Positions 1 to 7,843 of a stretch of DNA of 64,000 nucleotides are shown here, piece after piece. Within the stretch, counting starts at the first letter, position 1; every line of letters begins with the position of its first letter. Origin of the DNA: Oceanobacter mangrovi (GTDB lineage: Bacteria; Pseudomonadota; Gammaproteobacteria; Pseudomonadales; Oceanobacteraceae); the NCBI RefSeq assembly GCF_019740315.1, contig NZ_JAHXZR010000001.1, positions 620,001 to 684,000 on the forward strand, read 5' to 3'. The notes beneath the pieces were generated by a model that was given only the letters and a program-made list of their open reading frames with translations, had not been told where the DNA came from and did not search any database. The translations under genes and the position numbers were made by a program.

Positions 1-196
1 CCTTTTCCAGCACTGCCACGTTAGTGATACCGTGGTTCTTGGCCAGATAGTAGGCAGTCGCCAGACCGTGACCGCCGCCGCCGATGATAATGATGTCGTA
101 CTTCTTGTTCGGCGTCGGGTTGGCCCACTGTCGCTCCCAGTTTTCGTGGTGGCTGAGTGAATGTTTCACCAGCGACAAGCCGGAATATTTTTCCAT
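1..196 (-). CDS. soxB: Sarcosine oxidase beta subunit, N-terminal part (runs off the window)
   Basis: Reading leftwards from the ATG at 196, the protein starts [15 protein letters not shown] and reaches the dinucleotide-binding motif [20 protein letters not shown] at about residues 36-55. This is the opening of the FAD subunit of heterotetrameric sarcosine oxidase, which demethylates sarcosine to glycine with transfer of the methyl group to tetrahydrofolate. The rest lies before base 1. A GAGGA ribosome site sits about 10 bases before the ATG. In this family soxB is normally followed by soxD, soxA and soxG; those would lie outside the window. The glycine and serine genes glyA and sdaA sit about 50 kb away in the same window. 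The call rests on only 65 residues, but the GGGGHG block is characteristic. Confidence 0.88.
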   Translation of the reverse strand, partial: MEKYSGLSLVKHSLSHHENWERQWANPTPNKKYDIIIIGGGGHGLATAYYLAKNHGITNVAVLEK

Positions 197-308
197 CGCT
201 CTGGTTTCCTCAATTGGTGATTTGGTGTGGTTGCGTGGGCCGCAACACGGTTTGATGAAAGGGCTTCTCGGGGGAATGCCATAGGCGTATTTAGCCGCGT
301 TTGAGGCC

Positions 309-330
309 GTTGCGTTTTTCAAAACGCGAC
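309..330. promoter_or_regulatory. Inverted repeat upstream of soxB, possible operator
   Basis: GCGTTTT at 312-318 and AAAACGC at 321-327 form perfect 7-base arms around TC, and the match extends to 9 of 10 bases per arm. It lies about 115-135 bases upstream of the soxB start, where an activator of a sarcosine or glycine-betaine pathway would bind. The regulator is not identifiable here. The rest of 197-481 shows nothing else I can support. Confidence 0.35.
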
Positions 331-481
331 ATGGATATGCCTTTTTGGGCAGCGTTGGAGGATTGTGCGAATTACAAAAGGGCAAGCAGCCTCAACTGCC
401 ACCTCATGTAACTGCACAGAAGCAGAAAATCAGGTCGGGCGAACAGTTGTGCTGGAGAGGCTGGGGAAGGTTGGATGGCGT

Positions 482-1675
482 TTAGATCAGTTCATTGGCT
501 TCCATAAAAACTGCCTTTTCGATGTTGTATTTTTTGATCATCTTGCCGAGCGCGCGGCGGTCTTTGCCACACAGGCTGGCAGCCTTGGTAACGTTCCCAT
601 TGGTTTCGTCCAGAATTCGGCTGATGTACTCCTTTTCGAATGTTTCGACGATTCGGCGTTTGTCACGGCTGAAATTGTAGTTACCGTCGTCGATGTCACA
701 ATAGTCGATGAGCTGTGGGCTGGTGTGTTTCAGGTCATCTGGGTTCTGCGGCTCTGCTACCACATAGCGATCAATATCCGGGTTGTCCGGCGGCGAAACT
801 GGGTCGGTCAGGGAGTCGGTTAAATAGAACTGGCCAGGGCTGATGACAGAGTCTCGGGTAAGCAAATAAAGACGGTGGATCGTATTCTCAAGTTCACGCA
901 CATTACCAGGCCAGGGTAGTGACGAGAAATGATCGATCAGGTCGTTGGAAACGATTTTCATGCCCATGCCATATTGATCAGAAAACTGACGAAGAAAATG
1001 CTCTACCAGAATTGGGATATCTTCTGTTCGCTGTCGCAGGGCAGGCATGTTCACATTGAGAATGTTGAGGCGGTAATATAAATCCTGCCGAAACAATCCC
1101 TGATCAATTTGCGCCTGAAGATCACAGTTGGCCGAGGCGATAACCCGAACATCGGAGTGGAATGTTTTTTCTGAACCGACAGGCCGATATTCTGATTCCT
1201 GTAAAAGGCGTAACAAGGCAGCCTGCGAATTTAATGACAAACTGTCAATTTCATCGAGAAATAGTGTGCCTTTTCCAGCGCTGGCCAATAACCCTTTTTT
1301 ATCTTGTCGAGCATCAGTGAATGCCCCTTTTTTATGACCAAATAGTTCACTATTAAACAAGTCGTTTGTTAACGTGGCGCAGTTTACGGCGATAAAAGGG
1401 TAACCAGACCTTGGGCCACTATAATGAAGCCCTCGAGCCGCTAATTCCTTACCGGTGCCTGTTTCTCCCGATATCAATACAGGGGCATCAAATTGGCTGA
1501 AAACATGGATGCTTTCAACGGCATGAGCAAGTACCGGAGATTCCCCCACGATATTGATCTTGTTCAGGTCAATGCTGTATTCATCAGCGTTGGCAATGCC
1601 TTTGACTGTGTTTTCGTGTTGCGCCATGGCGGCATCATTCATGGTGTTTGTATGATTTTCCATCATTGGCTCCAT
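482..1675 (-). CDS. Sigma-54-dependent transcriptional activator of the T6SS locus (VasH-like)
   Basis: This 397-residue protein has an AAA+ sigma-54 activation domain and a C-terminal Fis-type helix-turn-helix. Walker A is GETGTGKE (about residues 70-77), the sigma-54 contact loop is GAFTDA (117-122, where the usual form is GAFTGA), and Walker B is LFLDEID (138-144). WPGNVRELE closes the AAA+ domain, and the HTH lies in the last 50 residues (NGNVTKAASLCG). There is no recognisable sensor domain, only about 40 variable residues before the AAA+ part. The start at 1675 is preferred over the TTG at 1681 because AAGGAG lies 7 bases before it. Position beside the T6SS genes, and two -24/-12 promoters in front of T6SS operons in this window, make it the likely activator of those operons. 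That target assignment is inference. Confidence 0.85.
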   Translation of the reverse strand: MEPMMENHTNTMNDAAMAQHENTVKGIANADEYSIDLNKINIVGESPVLAHAVESIHVFSQFDAPVLISGETGTGKELAARGLHYSGPRSGYPFIAVNCATLTNDLFNSELFGHKKGAFTDARQDKKGLLASAGKGTLFLDEIDSLSLNSQAALLRLLQESEYRPVGSEKTFHSDVRVIASANCDLQAQIDQGLFRQDLYYRLNILNVNMPALRQRTEDIPILVEHFLRQFSDQYGMGMKIVSNDLIDHFSSLPWPGNVRELENTIHRLYLLTRDSVISPGQFYLTDSLTDPVSPPDNPDIDRYVVAEPQNPDDLKHTSPQLIDYCDIDDGNYNFSRDKRRIVETFEKEYISRILDETNGNVTKAASLCGKDRRALGKMIKKYNIEKAVFMEANELI

Positions 1676-2120
1676 GCACAAACTCCTTGAGGGCAGAATC
1701 CAAGAAAAGCAAAAAAGAAGCCAGAATCCTCAGCGGTAAATCAGCTTGATATAATGGCATCTTAATGTGAATTGATACCCTGATGTGTGTATTGAAATAC
1801 ATCTTCCACTGTTCCCCAGGCTCGATGGGGAGGATTTGCCCCGGTACTTTGACCCAGTGGGATTTTTTTTACCCTATATGGATATTACAGAGTAGTAACT
1901 TTTCATTTTTTGAAAATCCAATTCCAGCTATCTTTGTAATTCTGACTGTCAGGGGATAGCCGGAATGCGCCAAATTTATCTAAAGGTCTATTTCTGTCTG
2001 TGTGCATCAGTAAAACTCTGGGATAATGATGTGAATGGGTTATAAAAATAAAATATGTTAGTTTTATTCTTTAAACCCGCTGATGACTTCGATTGCAGCC
2101 ATTGTTTATGAGGATAGTTT
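1676..2120. other. AT-rich divergent intergenic region
   Basis: This stretch separates the sigma-54 activator (leftwards) from the 2121-2588 gene (rightwards). I see no gene and no clear -24/-12 element. The sequence TTGACCCAGTGGG at 1849-1861 resembles the dyad at 28088-28104 upstream of the T6SS operon promoter. A GAGGA ribosome site at 2110-2114 belongs to the next gene. Confidence 0.4.
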
Positions 2121-2588
2121 CTGAAGCTTCTTGGTTCTGTTTTCTTTCTACTCATACTCATTGGGGCCGGGCTGACAGTTTGGTTACCAGACTACCCTGT
2201 TGTTGATAAAAGTAGTGCCGGTCAAAAAGATGAAATTATTCGGGTAAGCCTGGATTCGGTGTTGCTGTCGTCTGCTTCGCTGGGTGACACTGGCAACTCA
2301 GTTATGTATGCCGTCAGAGCCTATATCGGGACCGATCTGGATCAGGTCATACGAATACAGCAAACCCTGCAGGCCGGGCCGGATATTTCGACAGCTGTGT
2401 CATGGCAGATTTTCTCTGTAAAACAAGGGGAGCGAACCTTGTTCTTGCTGCTGGCTGGGCCACTGGCTTCACTACCAGTCAGCCAACAGCTCATGCAACA
2501 GCTGACTGGGCTGGGTTATGCGGCGCAAATTGTTGTCTGGCCCGCCACTGCGGCTTCTTCTGCAACTGAAGACAACGCCGGTCACTGA
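2121..2588 (+). CDS. Unknown membrane-anchored protein, probable non-ATG start
   Basis: I do not recognise the family. The open frame runs back from the clear coding part to base 2118 without a stop. A reading starting at the CTG of 2121 gives a hydrophobic N-terminal segment (SVFLLILIGAGLTVWL) followed by about 130 soluble residues rich in Leu, Gln and Ala. GAGGA at 2110-2114 lies 6 bases before this CTG, which is why I prefer it; no ATG fits, and the first GTG in frame (2259) would delete the membrane segment. An ATG at 2108 lies in another frame and stops soon, so a frameshift near 2115-2125 is the alternative explanation. It is followed 12 bases later by the 2601 gene, probably in one transcript, and sits beside the T6SS activator. 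Confidence 0.55.
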   Translation: MKLLGSVFFLLILIGAGLTVWLPDYPVVDKSSAGQKDEIIRVSLDSVLLSSASLGDTGNSVMYAVRAYIGTDLDQVIRIQQTLQAGPDISTAVSWQIFSVKQGERTLFLLLAGPLASLPVSQQLMQQLTGLGYAAQIVVWPATAASSATEDNAGH

Positions 2589-2600
2589 GGAAATAGCATT

Positions 2601-3191
2601 ATGAAAGCACCAGCTCCGCTCAGAAATTACCAGCAAATGACCCGGATCGTACGGAAGGATGGACATGCCCGTGACGGAGCTGGCGATTACCAGCTGGCTC
2701 AGGCGTATGGTGATTCTGATTCGGTTGTGGATACCCGCCAGCGCAGTCTGGAGGAGTTGGGAATGCAGCCTCGCAGTAGTCGGCAGCCGGAGTCGCCAGG
2801 GCTGAATAACTTTTTACCCAACCGACAGAACACAACCTTATTCCATCAGCTGGATCAAACCCAGCAGCGATATTTTACCGGCACTCCCCCGGCCACAGCG
2901 GCTGCTCGCCAGGATGCCGCATCGGGTACCAAATCCCGTGGCTTTCTGGGCGGTGATATTGATGCTCGTAGCGTCAATGTGCAGCCTCCGGTTACGAGTC
3001 AGCCTGCCGCCGAAACAGGGCGACCGTCGACAGCTCCAGTGTCACCAGCGAATCCGGCAGTGCAGCATCAGGCAAACGAGCAGGATTATCATCACACTGA
3101 GCCGCCAGCGGGCAGACGTATTCGACGAATGATTCGCTCGGTTTCAATGGATGGGTTGGCTGGTTCCAGCCTCGATATCAACCTCAAATAG
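2601..3191 (+). CDS. Unknown low-complexity protein beside the T6SS genes
   Basis: A 196-residue protein, rich in Gln, Pro, Ala, Ser and Arg, with no domain I recognise and no signal peptide or membrane segment. It looks largely disordered. GAGGAAATAG lies just before the ATG. It follows the 2121 gene by 12 bases and ends 15 bases before the end of the convergent DUF4150 gene. The C-terminus carries a basic cluster (RRIRRMIR) before a short tail. Its place suggests a T6SS accessory or cargo role, but nothing in the sequence proves one. Confidence 0.6.
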   Translation: MKAPAPLRNYQQMTRIVRKDGHARDGAGDYQLAQAYGDSDSVVDTRQRSLEELGMQPRSSRQPESPGLNNFLPNRQNTTLFHQLDQTQQRYFTGTPPATAAARQDAASGTKSRGFLGGDIDARSVNVQPPVTSQPAAETGRPSTAPVSPANPAVQHQANEQDYHHTEPPAGRRIRRMIRSVSMDGLAGSSLDINLK

Positions 3192-3206
3192 CCTGGCTTG
3201 CAGCCA

Positions 3207-3605
3207 TTAGCTCATGATCATTACCTTTACCTGGGAAGGGGTCATGGTAATTCCCACAGTATTGGGCAGCTTGCCATTGTGGACGGTCATGCTGAGCATT
3301 TTGGTTGCTGGCATCACGGATTTGAATACCTTGAAGCTGCCAAGCGCATTTTGCGCCGGTCCCATAATCATGTTGGAAACCACCCCCATCAAGAGGCCAG
3401 CCTGATCACCGTTGGAAAGCGGTGTTGTGGTCATCAGGTTATGGTCTGGCATTGCGACTGTAAACATATTGAAAATATTGGGGATGGCGGTCGAGCTGAT
3501 GGCGATATTCGGGTAGGGAATCGGTGTGATCACCGGACCTATGGGAGTTTTGCAAACATCCAGCATGGAAAAGTGCATGGCGGCACTTTGGGTGGTCGCG
3601 AACAT
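3207..3605 (-). CDS. DUF4150 PAAR-like spike-tip protein
   Basis: A 132-residue protein matching the DUF4150 (PAAR-like) pattern: an N-terminal MFATTQSAAMHFSMLDVCKT block, TPIPYPNIA with the PIPY core at about residues 28-32, then MPDHNLMTTTPLSNGD and a C-terminal MTPSQVKVMIMS. Such proteins are thought to cap the VgrG trimer at the tip of the T6SS spike. It is a stand-alone tip with no toxin domain fused to its C-terminus, so any cargo must be delivered by another route. It is the last gene of the vgrG operon and lies 11 bases after the DUF3540 gene. Confidence 0.85.
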   Translation of the reverse strand: MFATTQSAAMHFSMLDVCKTPIGPVITPIPYPNIAISSTAIPNIFNMFTVAMPDHNLMTTTPLSNGDQAGLLMGVVSNMIMGPAQNALGSFKVFKSVMPATKMLSMTVHNGKLPNTVGITMTPSQVKVMIMS

Positions 3606-3616
3606 ATCGGCTTCTC

Positions 3617-4147
3617 CTAACCCATATTGATTCGTTTGCCGTCGATACGAACGTCTTCTTCGGCAGTGATCAGTTGTTGACGGCCGCGCAGTTGCAGCAA
3701 GCCGCTGGCCGTCAGATTCAGATGGCCGACCTGTTGGATCAGGTGCTCACTCTGTTGTACGAACGTGTTGATTGTCGTCATTGCACCGTCTCTGGCTGTC
3801 AGGCTGAAACGCCCTGCGGTGCTCAGTTCAACCTCATCCCAGCCACGCAGACAAATGGCTGGTGCCTGCAGCGTTAGCGGCAGCGAGGACTGGATGGTTA
3901 TCGGAGACTCCTCGGCCAGCTCGCCCCGACTCAGAATCTGGGTGATAAACAAGCATCCGTTGGCTTCGATAAACCCTACCAGATCGCCCTCGACGGGCTG
4001 GACCAGCAGACTGCTGGCACTGGTGGCTGTGAACTCTCCATCGATCAGCCAATGTTTGGTGTCTTTTGCCTGGCTGATAACACCAAAGAAAGGACCACTT
4101 TGCTGTCTTGGCGTGCGTATAATTGGTAGCTCCACACAGTTGTTCAT
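3617..4147 (-). CDS. DUF3540 family T6SS accessory protein
   Basis: A 176-residue protein with the DUF3540 layout. The N-terminal half is a small beta barrel-like region (VQPVEGDLVGFIEANGCLF), and the C-terminal half is a repetitive beta region ending in LITAEEDVRIDGKRINMG. DUF3540 genes typically sit between DUF2169 or pentapeptide genes and a DUF4150 tip in T6SS spike operons, exactly as here. The start overlaps the end of the pentapeptide gene by 4 bases, which indicates translational coupling. The exact role is unknown; assembly of the tip or loading of cargo is the common guess. Confidence 0.8.
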   Translation of the reverse strand: MNNCVELPIIRTPRQQSGPFFGVISQAKDTKHWLIDGEFTATSASSLLVQPVEGDLVGFIEANGCLFITQILSRGELAEESPITIQSSLPLTLQAPAICLRGWDEVELSTAGRFSLTARDGAMTTINTFVQQSEHLIQQVGHLNLTASGLLQLRGRQQLITAEEDVRIDGKRINMG

Positions 4148-5223
4148 ATTTCCACTCCGTATTGGCTGAGTTCTCGTTCCAGTGCCTGCTGGTCAGGATC
4201 GGTGTGCAGCAAGCCGTTCGGGTCAACACCTGTCCAGCGGTTATGTTTTTCATGTAGTTGATGAACATTGGTGTGCTGGCAATGGGCATCAGAAAAATTG
4301 CAGTCTTCTGCGATTGCATGGGACAGGGTTGCGTAAGTCAGATTACTGGCAGAAAAATCGACCTGTTGGAGGTTGGCCTGCTTGAACCAGGATTGCTCCA
4401 GCATGGCGTTTCTGAAGCTGCACTGATGCAGGGTCGAGCCCTGAAAATTGCCATGTTTCAACTGCGCTGCAGTAAAGTCGCAATCGTTCAACTGGCTATC
4501 GATGAACAGCGCCTGATTCATTTGTGCCTTGCTGAAGCGGGTGGACTGCAGCTGACATTTGGAGAAATTGGCGTTCTCCAGATTGGCATTCGTCAGTTGT
4601 ACGTCCTGCAACAGGCTCCCGGTGAAAGTGCATTCGGTGAACTGCATGTCACTGAAGTCTTGCTGCTGAAAACGGCAGTTGATTAGTAAAGTCTTGCTGA
4701 AGCTACAGCCCTGCAGTGAGACGGTGGTGAAATCGCTGTTGATCCAGGAAATACTTTCCATGGCGCAATGATTCAGTTGCAGCTGTGCAATATCGAGCTC
4801 CGACAGGTTGGTACTGCTGAGTTGGCAAGAACGCCAGAGTGCCGAGGTTAGGGAGCACTTGCTCAGTGTCGTTGCGCTCACGTCAAAGTGATCCCAGCTA
4901 CTGTGGCTCAGGTCAGTCTCACAGAAGGTGACGGTATGGGCTTGCCCAACCCAAAGACTGTGGCTGGCATCGCAGCGAATCAGGTTGGTCTGCTCCAGCT
5001 CGCTGTGGTGGAAATAGCTTTGCTGCAGGTCACACTGGATAAACATCACTCGTTGTAGCTGGCACTGTGCAAATACAACGCCACGAAACTGACAACCGAT
5101 AAAAACCGCACCCTGCAGATTCATGCCTTGCAGGGTTTGTGGCTCGAGTATGGCTCCCATCACGGGTTGGCCGGTTTCGATCTGTAAGAGCAATTGTTCG
5201 ACGGCATCCATGGTTGTTTCCAT
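4144..5223 (-). CDS. Pentapeptide-repeat protein of the vgrG operon
   Basis: About 360 residues, mostly tandem pentapeptide repeats of the A(D/N)Lxx and related F/C-centred type (for example ANLENANFSKCQLQSTRFSK), expected to fold as a right-handed quadrilateral beta helix. The ATG at 5223 is chosen because the upstream DUF2169 gene stops at 5231; starts further upstream would lie inside that gene. It resembles the C-terminal repeat part of the DUF2169 protein just before it, so the two may have arisen by duplication. Its role is probably adaptor or scaffold in spike assembly; this is inference. Confidence 0.8.
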   Translation of the reverse strand: METTMDAVEQLLLQIETGQPVMGAILEPQTLQGMNLQGAVFIGCQFRGVVFAQCQLQRVMFIQCDLQQSYFHHSELEQTNLIRCDASHSLWVGQAHTVTFCETDLSHSSWDHFDVSATTLSKCSLTSALWRSCQLSSTNLSELDIAQLQLNHCAMESISWINSDFTTVSLQGCSFSKTLLINCRFQQQDFSDMQFTECTFTGSLLQDVQLTNANLENANFSKCQLQSTRFSKAQMNQALFIDSQLNDCDFTAAQLKHGNFQGSTLHQCSFRNAMLEQSWFKQANLQQVDFSASNLTYATLSHAIAEDCNFSDAHCQHTNVHQLHEKHNRWTGVDPNGLLHTDPDQQALERELSQYGVEI

Positions 5224-5230
5224 CCCCTGG

Positions 5231-7843
5231 TTAGAGAGCGGCCGGTGGCTGTCTACGCATTGCTTCAATTCGGGCGTAGCGCCAGTCGGCATGGTGGGTG
5301 TCGCACTGGCTCAAACGTGTTCGATACCAGTGGCTGGTGCGCAAGTTGGCGTGATTCAGCTGGCTGGCACTGAAAAAGTCGTTTTGCAGGTGAGCGTGAT
5401 TCAGCTGAATGCCGCGCATGATGCATTGGTGAAAAAGGTTGTCGTTGCATTGTGCTTGCGACAACTGGCTGCTGGTGAAATCGCATTGGTCAAAAACGTT
5501 GCTGATCAAGGCTGCCTGCTGCAAGTTAATCTTGCTGAAGCCACAGGTCTTCCAGCGACTCTGTATTAATTGCGCCTGACTCAAATCGCCTTCGTTGCTG
5601 AATTGCAGTTTCTCGGCGAGGACGGTGTCGAAGCAAACGCCATTGGCTTTCAACTGGATCATGATGCAACGTTGCAGCTGGCAGTGATGCCAGCGCGTCT
5701 GAAACATACTGCTCTGGGTAAAATTTGACCCGCTGAGCTGGCAGTTGCTCCACTCGCTGCTATCCAGCTGAGCCTGCAGAAACTGCCCAAACTCACTTTG
5801 GCATTGTTCGAATCGAGCCTGCTGTAGTTGCGCTTGTACGGCGTTGATCTGATTCAGCGAGCATTGCTGAAACCGGCTATGAGTAAAATTCGCTTCCTGC
5901 AGCATCGCCGCAGACAAGTCACACTCAGTGAATTGGCTTTGGTGGCCGTAACAGCCGGAAAAGTTGGTTTTCACCAGCCGACTGTGTTGCCAGTGGGTAC
6001 GTTGTAGATTGGCCTCTGTCAGCACCGCACCTTCCAGATTGCTTTGCTTAAAACGGCAATCACTGAGGTTGGCGCGTTCCAGCATCGTGCCTCGCAGGTC
6101 TTGATCTGAAAAGTCGATACCCTGCAGGTCGGCACCAGCCAGATCGCGTCCAGCCAGAGAATCTCCTTGCTGTAGCAGTGTCAGGGCCCACTGGCGAAGT
6201 TGCTGACTGCCACCTTCTGGCAATGGCTTGTCCAGTACGGTACAGGTGGGTGCCAGCTGGCGTGCCTGGCGTTCACTGTTGAGCCGTAGCTGTTCGGCCA
6301 GTTGTAGTTTGTGAGAGCCCGAGAGTTCATCAACGGAGTGGACCGAGGCCTGTTGTAGAAATCCTTTTGTTAGCTGGTTGGCATCGGCGGGGATAATGAC
6401 CCGACCAACCCGCAACTTCATCGAGGCGCGGGATTCTGTTTCCAGGGAGGGTTTGAGTCGCTCGGCGGTAGCTTGATGCTGCTGTTGGTGTTGGAGCGCC
6501 TCGTCGGTTTTCGTTTTGGCCAAGGCCAGATAGGGCGAGAGATCAACCTCTCCCATGTCGACCAGTGCTTTTGAAATCGGCGCTGGTTCGTTGGGGTCAT
6601 CAAGGCTGTCGAGCAACTGCTGGCGTGCCTGCGGCGAGAGCGCAGGGTTATCCAGCTGTGGCTGGAGTTTCTTGCGCTTGCGGTCGGTCATTTGTTCTCG
6701 GGCTTGTTGTTGCAGCTGTTCCAGTTCGGCCTGCTCGGCGGCATTTTTCTGCGGTAATAAAGGGGCTTCGTGGAGCAAGTGGGCGACCGCCGTGGCTGGA
6801 TCGCTACGCTGTGTCAGTTGCTGCTGATAAAACCCGGCGGGTCTTGGATTGTCTGTGCTGCCTTCATAAGCCAGTAGCAGCTGCTGGATGTCGAGGCCGT
6901 CTGGGTGGCTGATCGGTTGCTGGCCCCGGTAAATCACCAGGCCGAGGTCTAGGTCCGGGAAAAACCATACGGTATCCAGCTGTGTGAGGACTTCGATAAA
7001 ACGGCTGCTGGCTTGTTCGTCGTTCGACTTGGCTTGTTGTACAAATACTCTGGCCTGTAGCGGTGGCAGTTGGCCGGAAAGTTCAGGTTGTCGGGCACTA
7101 ACCCCTTTTAGTTGAAATGGATCACCGGGTAGAAAATAACCCGCCTGGTGCTGGTCGGCAGCTGCGGCGTAAAACAGTTCCGGCCGGGTGTCGGGCGGAA
7201 AACCAGGGTGAATTTCATCCAGCCATTGTTGATCAAAAGTACCCTGATAGGCACTGCGCTGTGGCCAGTCGCTACCGATTGGTTCAAAGCTGGCGGGGGT
7301 ACGCTGGTGTTTGTCAGCGGCGTTTGATTCATTGGCTAGATAGAGATTGGGCAGGTCATATAAACCGGTCTGCTGATTGCGCCGGTTTTCCTCAATAATG
7401 CCTTTGCCCAGTGGATTGGCAGCGAAGCCCTGACCGCCATAACTGTGCTGATAGGATAGCGGCAGCTGCTCGAATGGCTCAGGTTCTGATGCTCGTCGCA
7501 GGCTGCGGCCGTGCCAGTGGCGATTGCCGATGACTGTTAGTTTTTTATGTATTGTCGCCAGCCGTACTGTGACATCCAGTTGCCGCACAGGCTGTTGTGC
7601 CGGGGCACAGGCATGACCGCTAAGCAGTAGCTCACCTCCGGGTTTGGCGTATCCGGCATCCAGCATCAAGCCGGCTTTTAATAGTGGTGCCAGCGCTGCC
7701 CAGCCAGTTTGCTCTGCTACAAAACGGCGGTTCTGGCTATCACTGAGGCGGAAGAACCCAAGCACGCCAATAGCGAGTAGATGCTGCCGAAAAAAATAGC
7801 AACGGTTGATCAGGCTGAGGCTGGTGGGCTTGATAATTTGCAT
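5231..7843 (-). CDS. DUF2169 adaptor protein with C-terminal pentapeptide repeats
   Basis: An 870-residue protein in three parts. Residues 1 to about 330 match the DUF2169 domain (QLPLSYQHSYGGQGFAANP is typical). A charged Gln-rich linker covers about 380-560. From about residue 567 pentapeptide repeats run to near the end (AGADLQGIDFSDQDLRGTML and onwards). DUF2169 proteins are found with T6SS spike genes and are proposed to chaperone or load PAAR-like DUF4150 tips. The start codon shares its A with the vgrG stop (TGATG), so the genes are translationally coupled. Confidence 0.85.
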   Translation of the reverse strand: MQIIKPTSLSLINRCYFFRQHLLAIGVLGFFRLSDSQNRRFVAEQTGWAALAPLLKAGLMLDAGYAKPGGELLLSGHACAPAQQPVRQLDVTVRLATIHKKLTVIGNRHWHGRSLRRASEPEPFEQLPLSYQHSYGGQGFAANPLGKGIIEENRRNQQTGLYDLPNLYLANESNAADKHQRTPASFEPIGSDWPQRSAYQGTFDQQWLDEIHPGFPPDTRPELFYAAAADQHQAGYFLPGDPFQLKGVSARQPELSGQLPPLQARVFVQQAKSNDEQASSRFIEVLTQLDTVWFFPDLDLGLVIYRGQQPISHPDGLDIQQLLLAYEGSTDNPRPAGFYQQQLTQRSDPATAVAHLLHEAPLLPQKNAAEQAELEQLQQQAREQMTDRKRKKLQPQLDNPALSPQARQQLLDSLDDPNEPAPISKALVDMGEVDLSPYLALAKTKTDEALQHQQQHQATAERLKPSLETESRASMKLRVGRVIIPADANQLTKGFLQQASVHSVDELSGSHKLQLAEQLRLNSERQARQLAPTCTVLDKPLPEGGSQQLRQWALTLLQQGDSLAGRDLAGADLQGIDFSDQDLRGTMLERANLSDCRFKQSNLEGAVLTEANLQRTHWQHSRLVKTNFSGCYGHQSQFTECDLSAAMLQEANFTHSRFQQCSLNQINAVQAQLQQARFEQCQSEFGQFLQAQLDSSEWSNCQLSGSNFTQSSMFQTRWHHCQLQRCIMIQLKANGVCFDTVLAEKLQFSNEGDLSQAQLIQSRWKTCGFSKINLQQAALISNVFDQCDFTSSQLSQAQCNDNLFHQCIMRGIQLNHAHLQNDFFSASQLNHANLRTSHWYRTRLSQCDTHHADWRYARIEAMRRQPPAAL

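Noticed and set aside
365-823. 152-residue plus-strand frame opposite the sigma-54 activator
   Set aside because: It is an antisense frame of a well-supported gene with clear AAA+ motifs.
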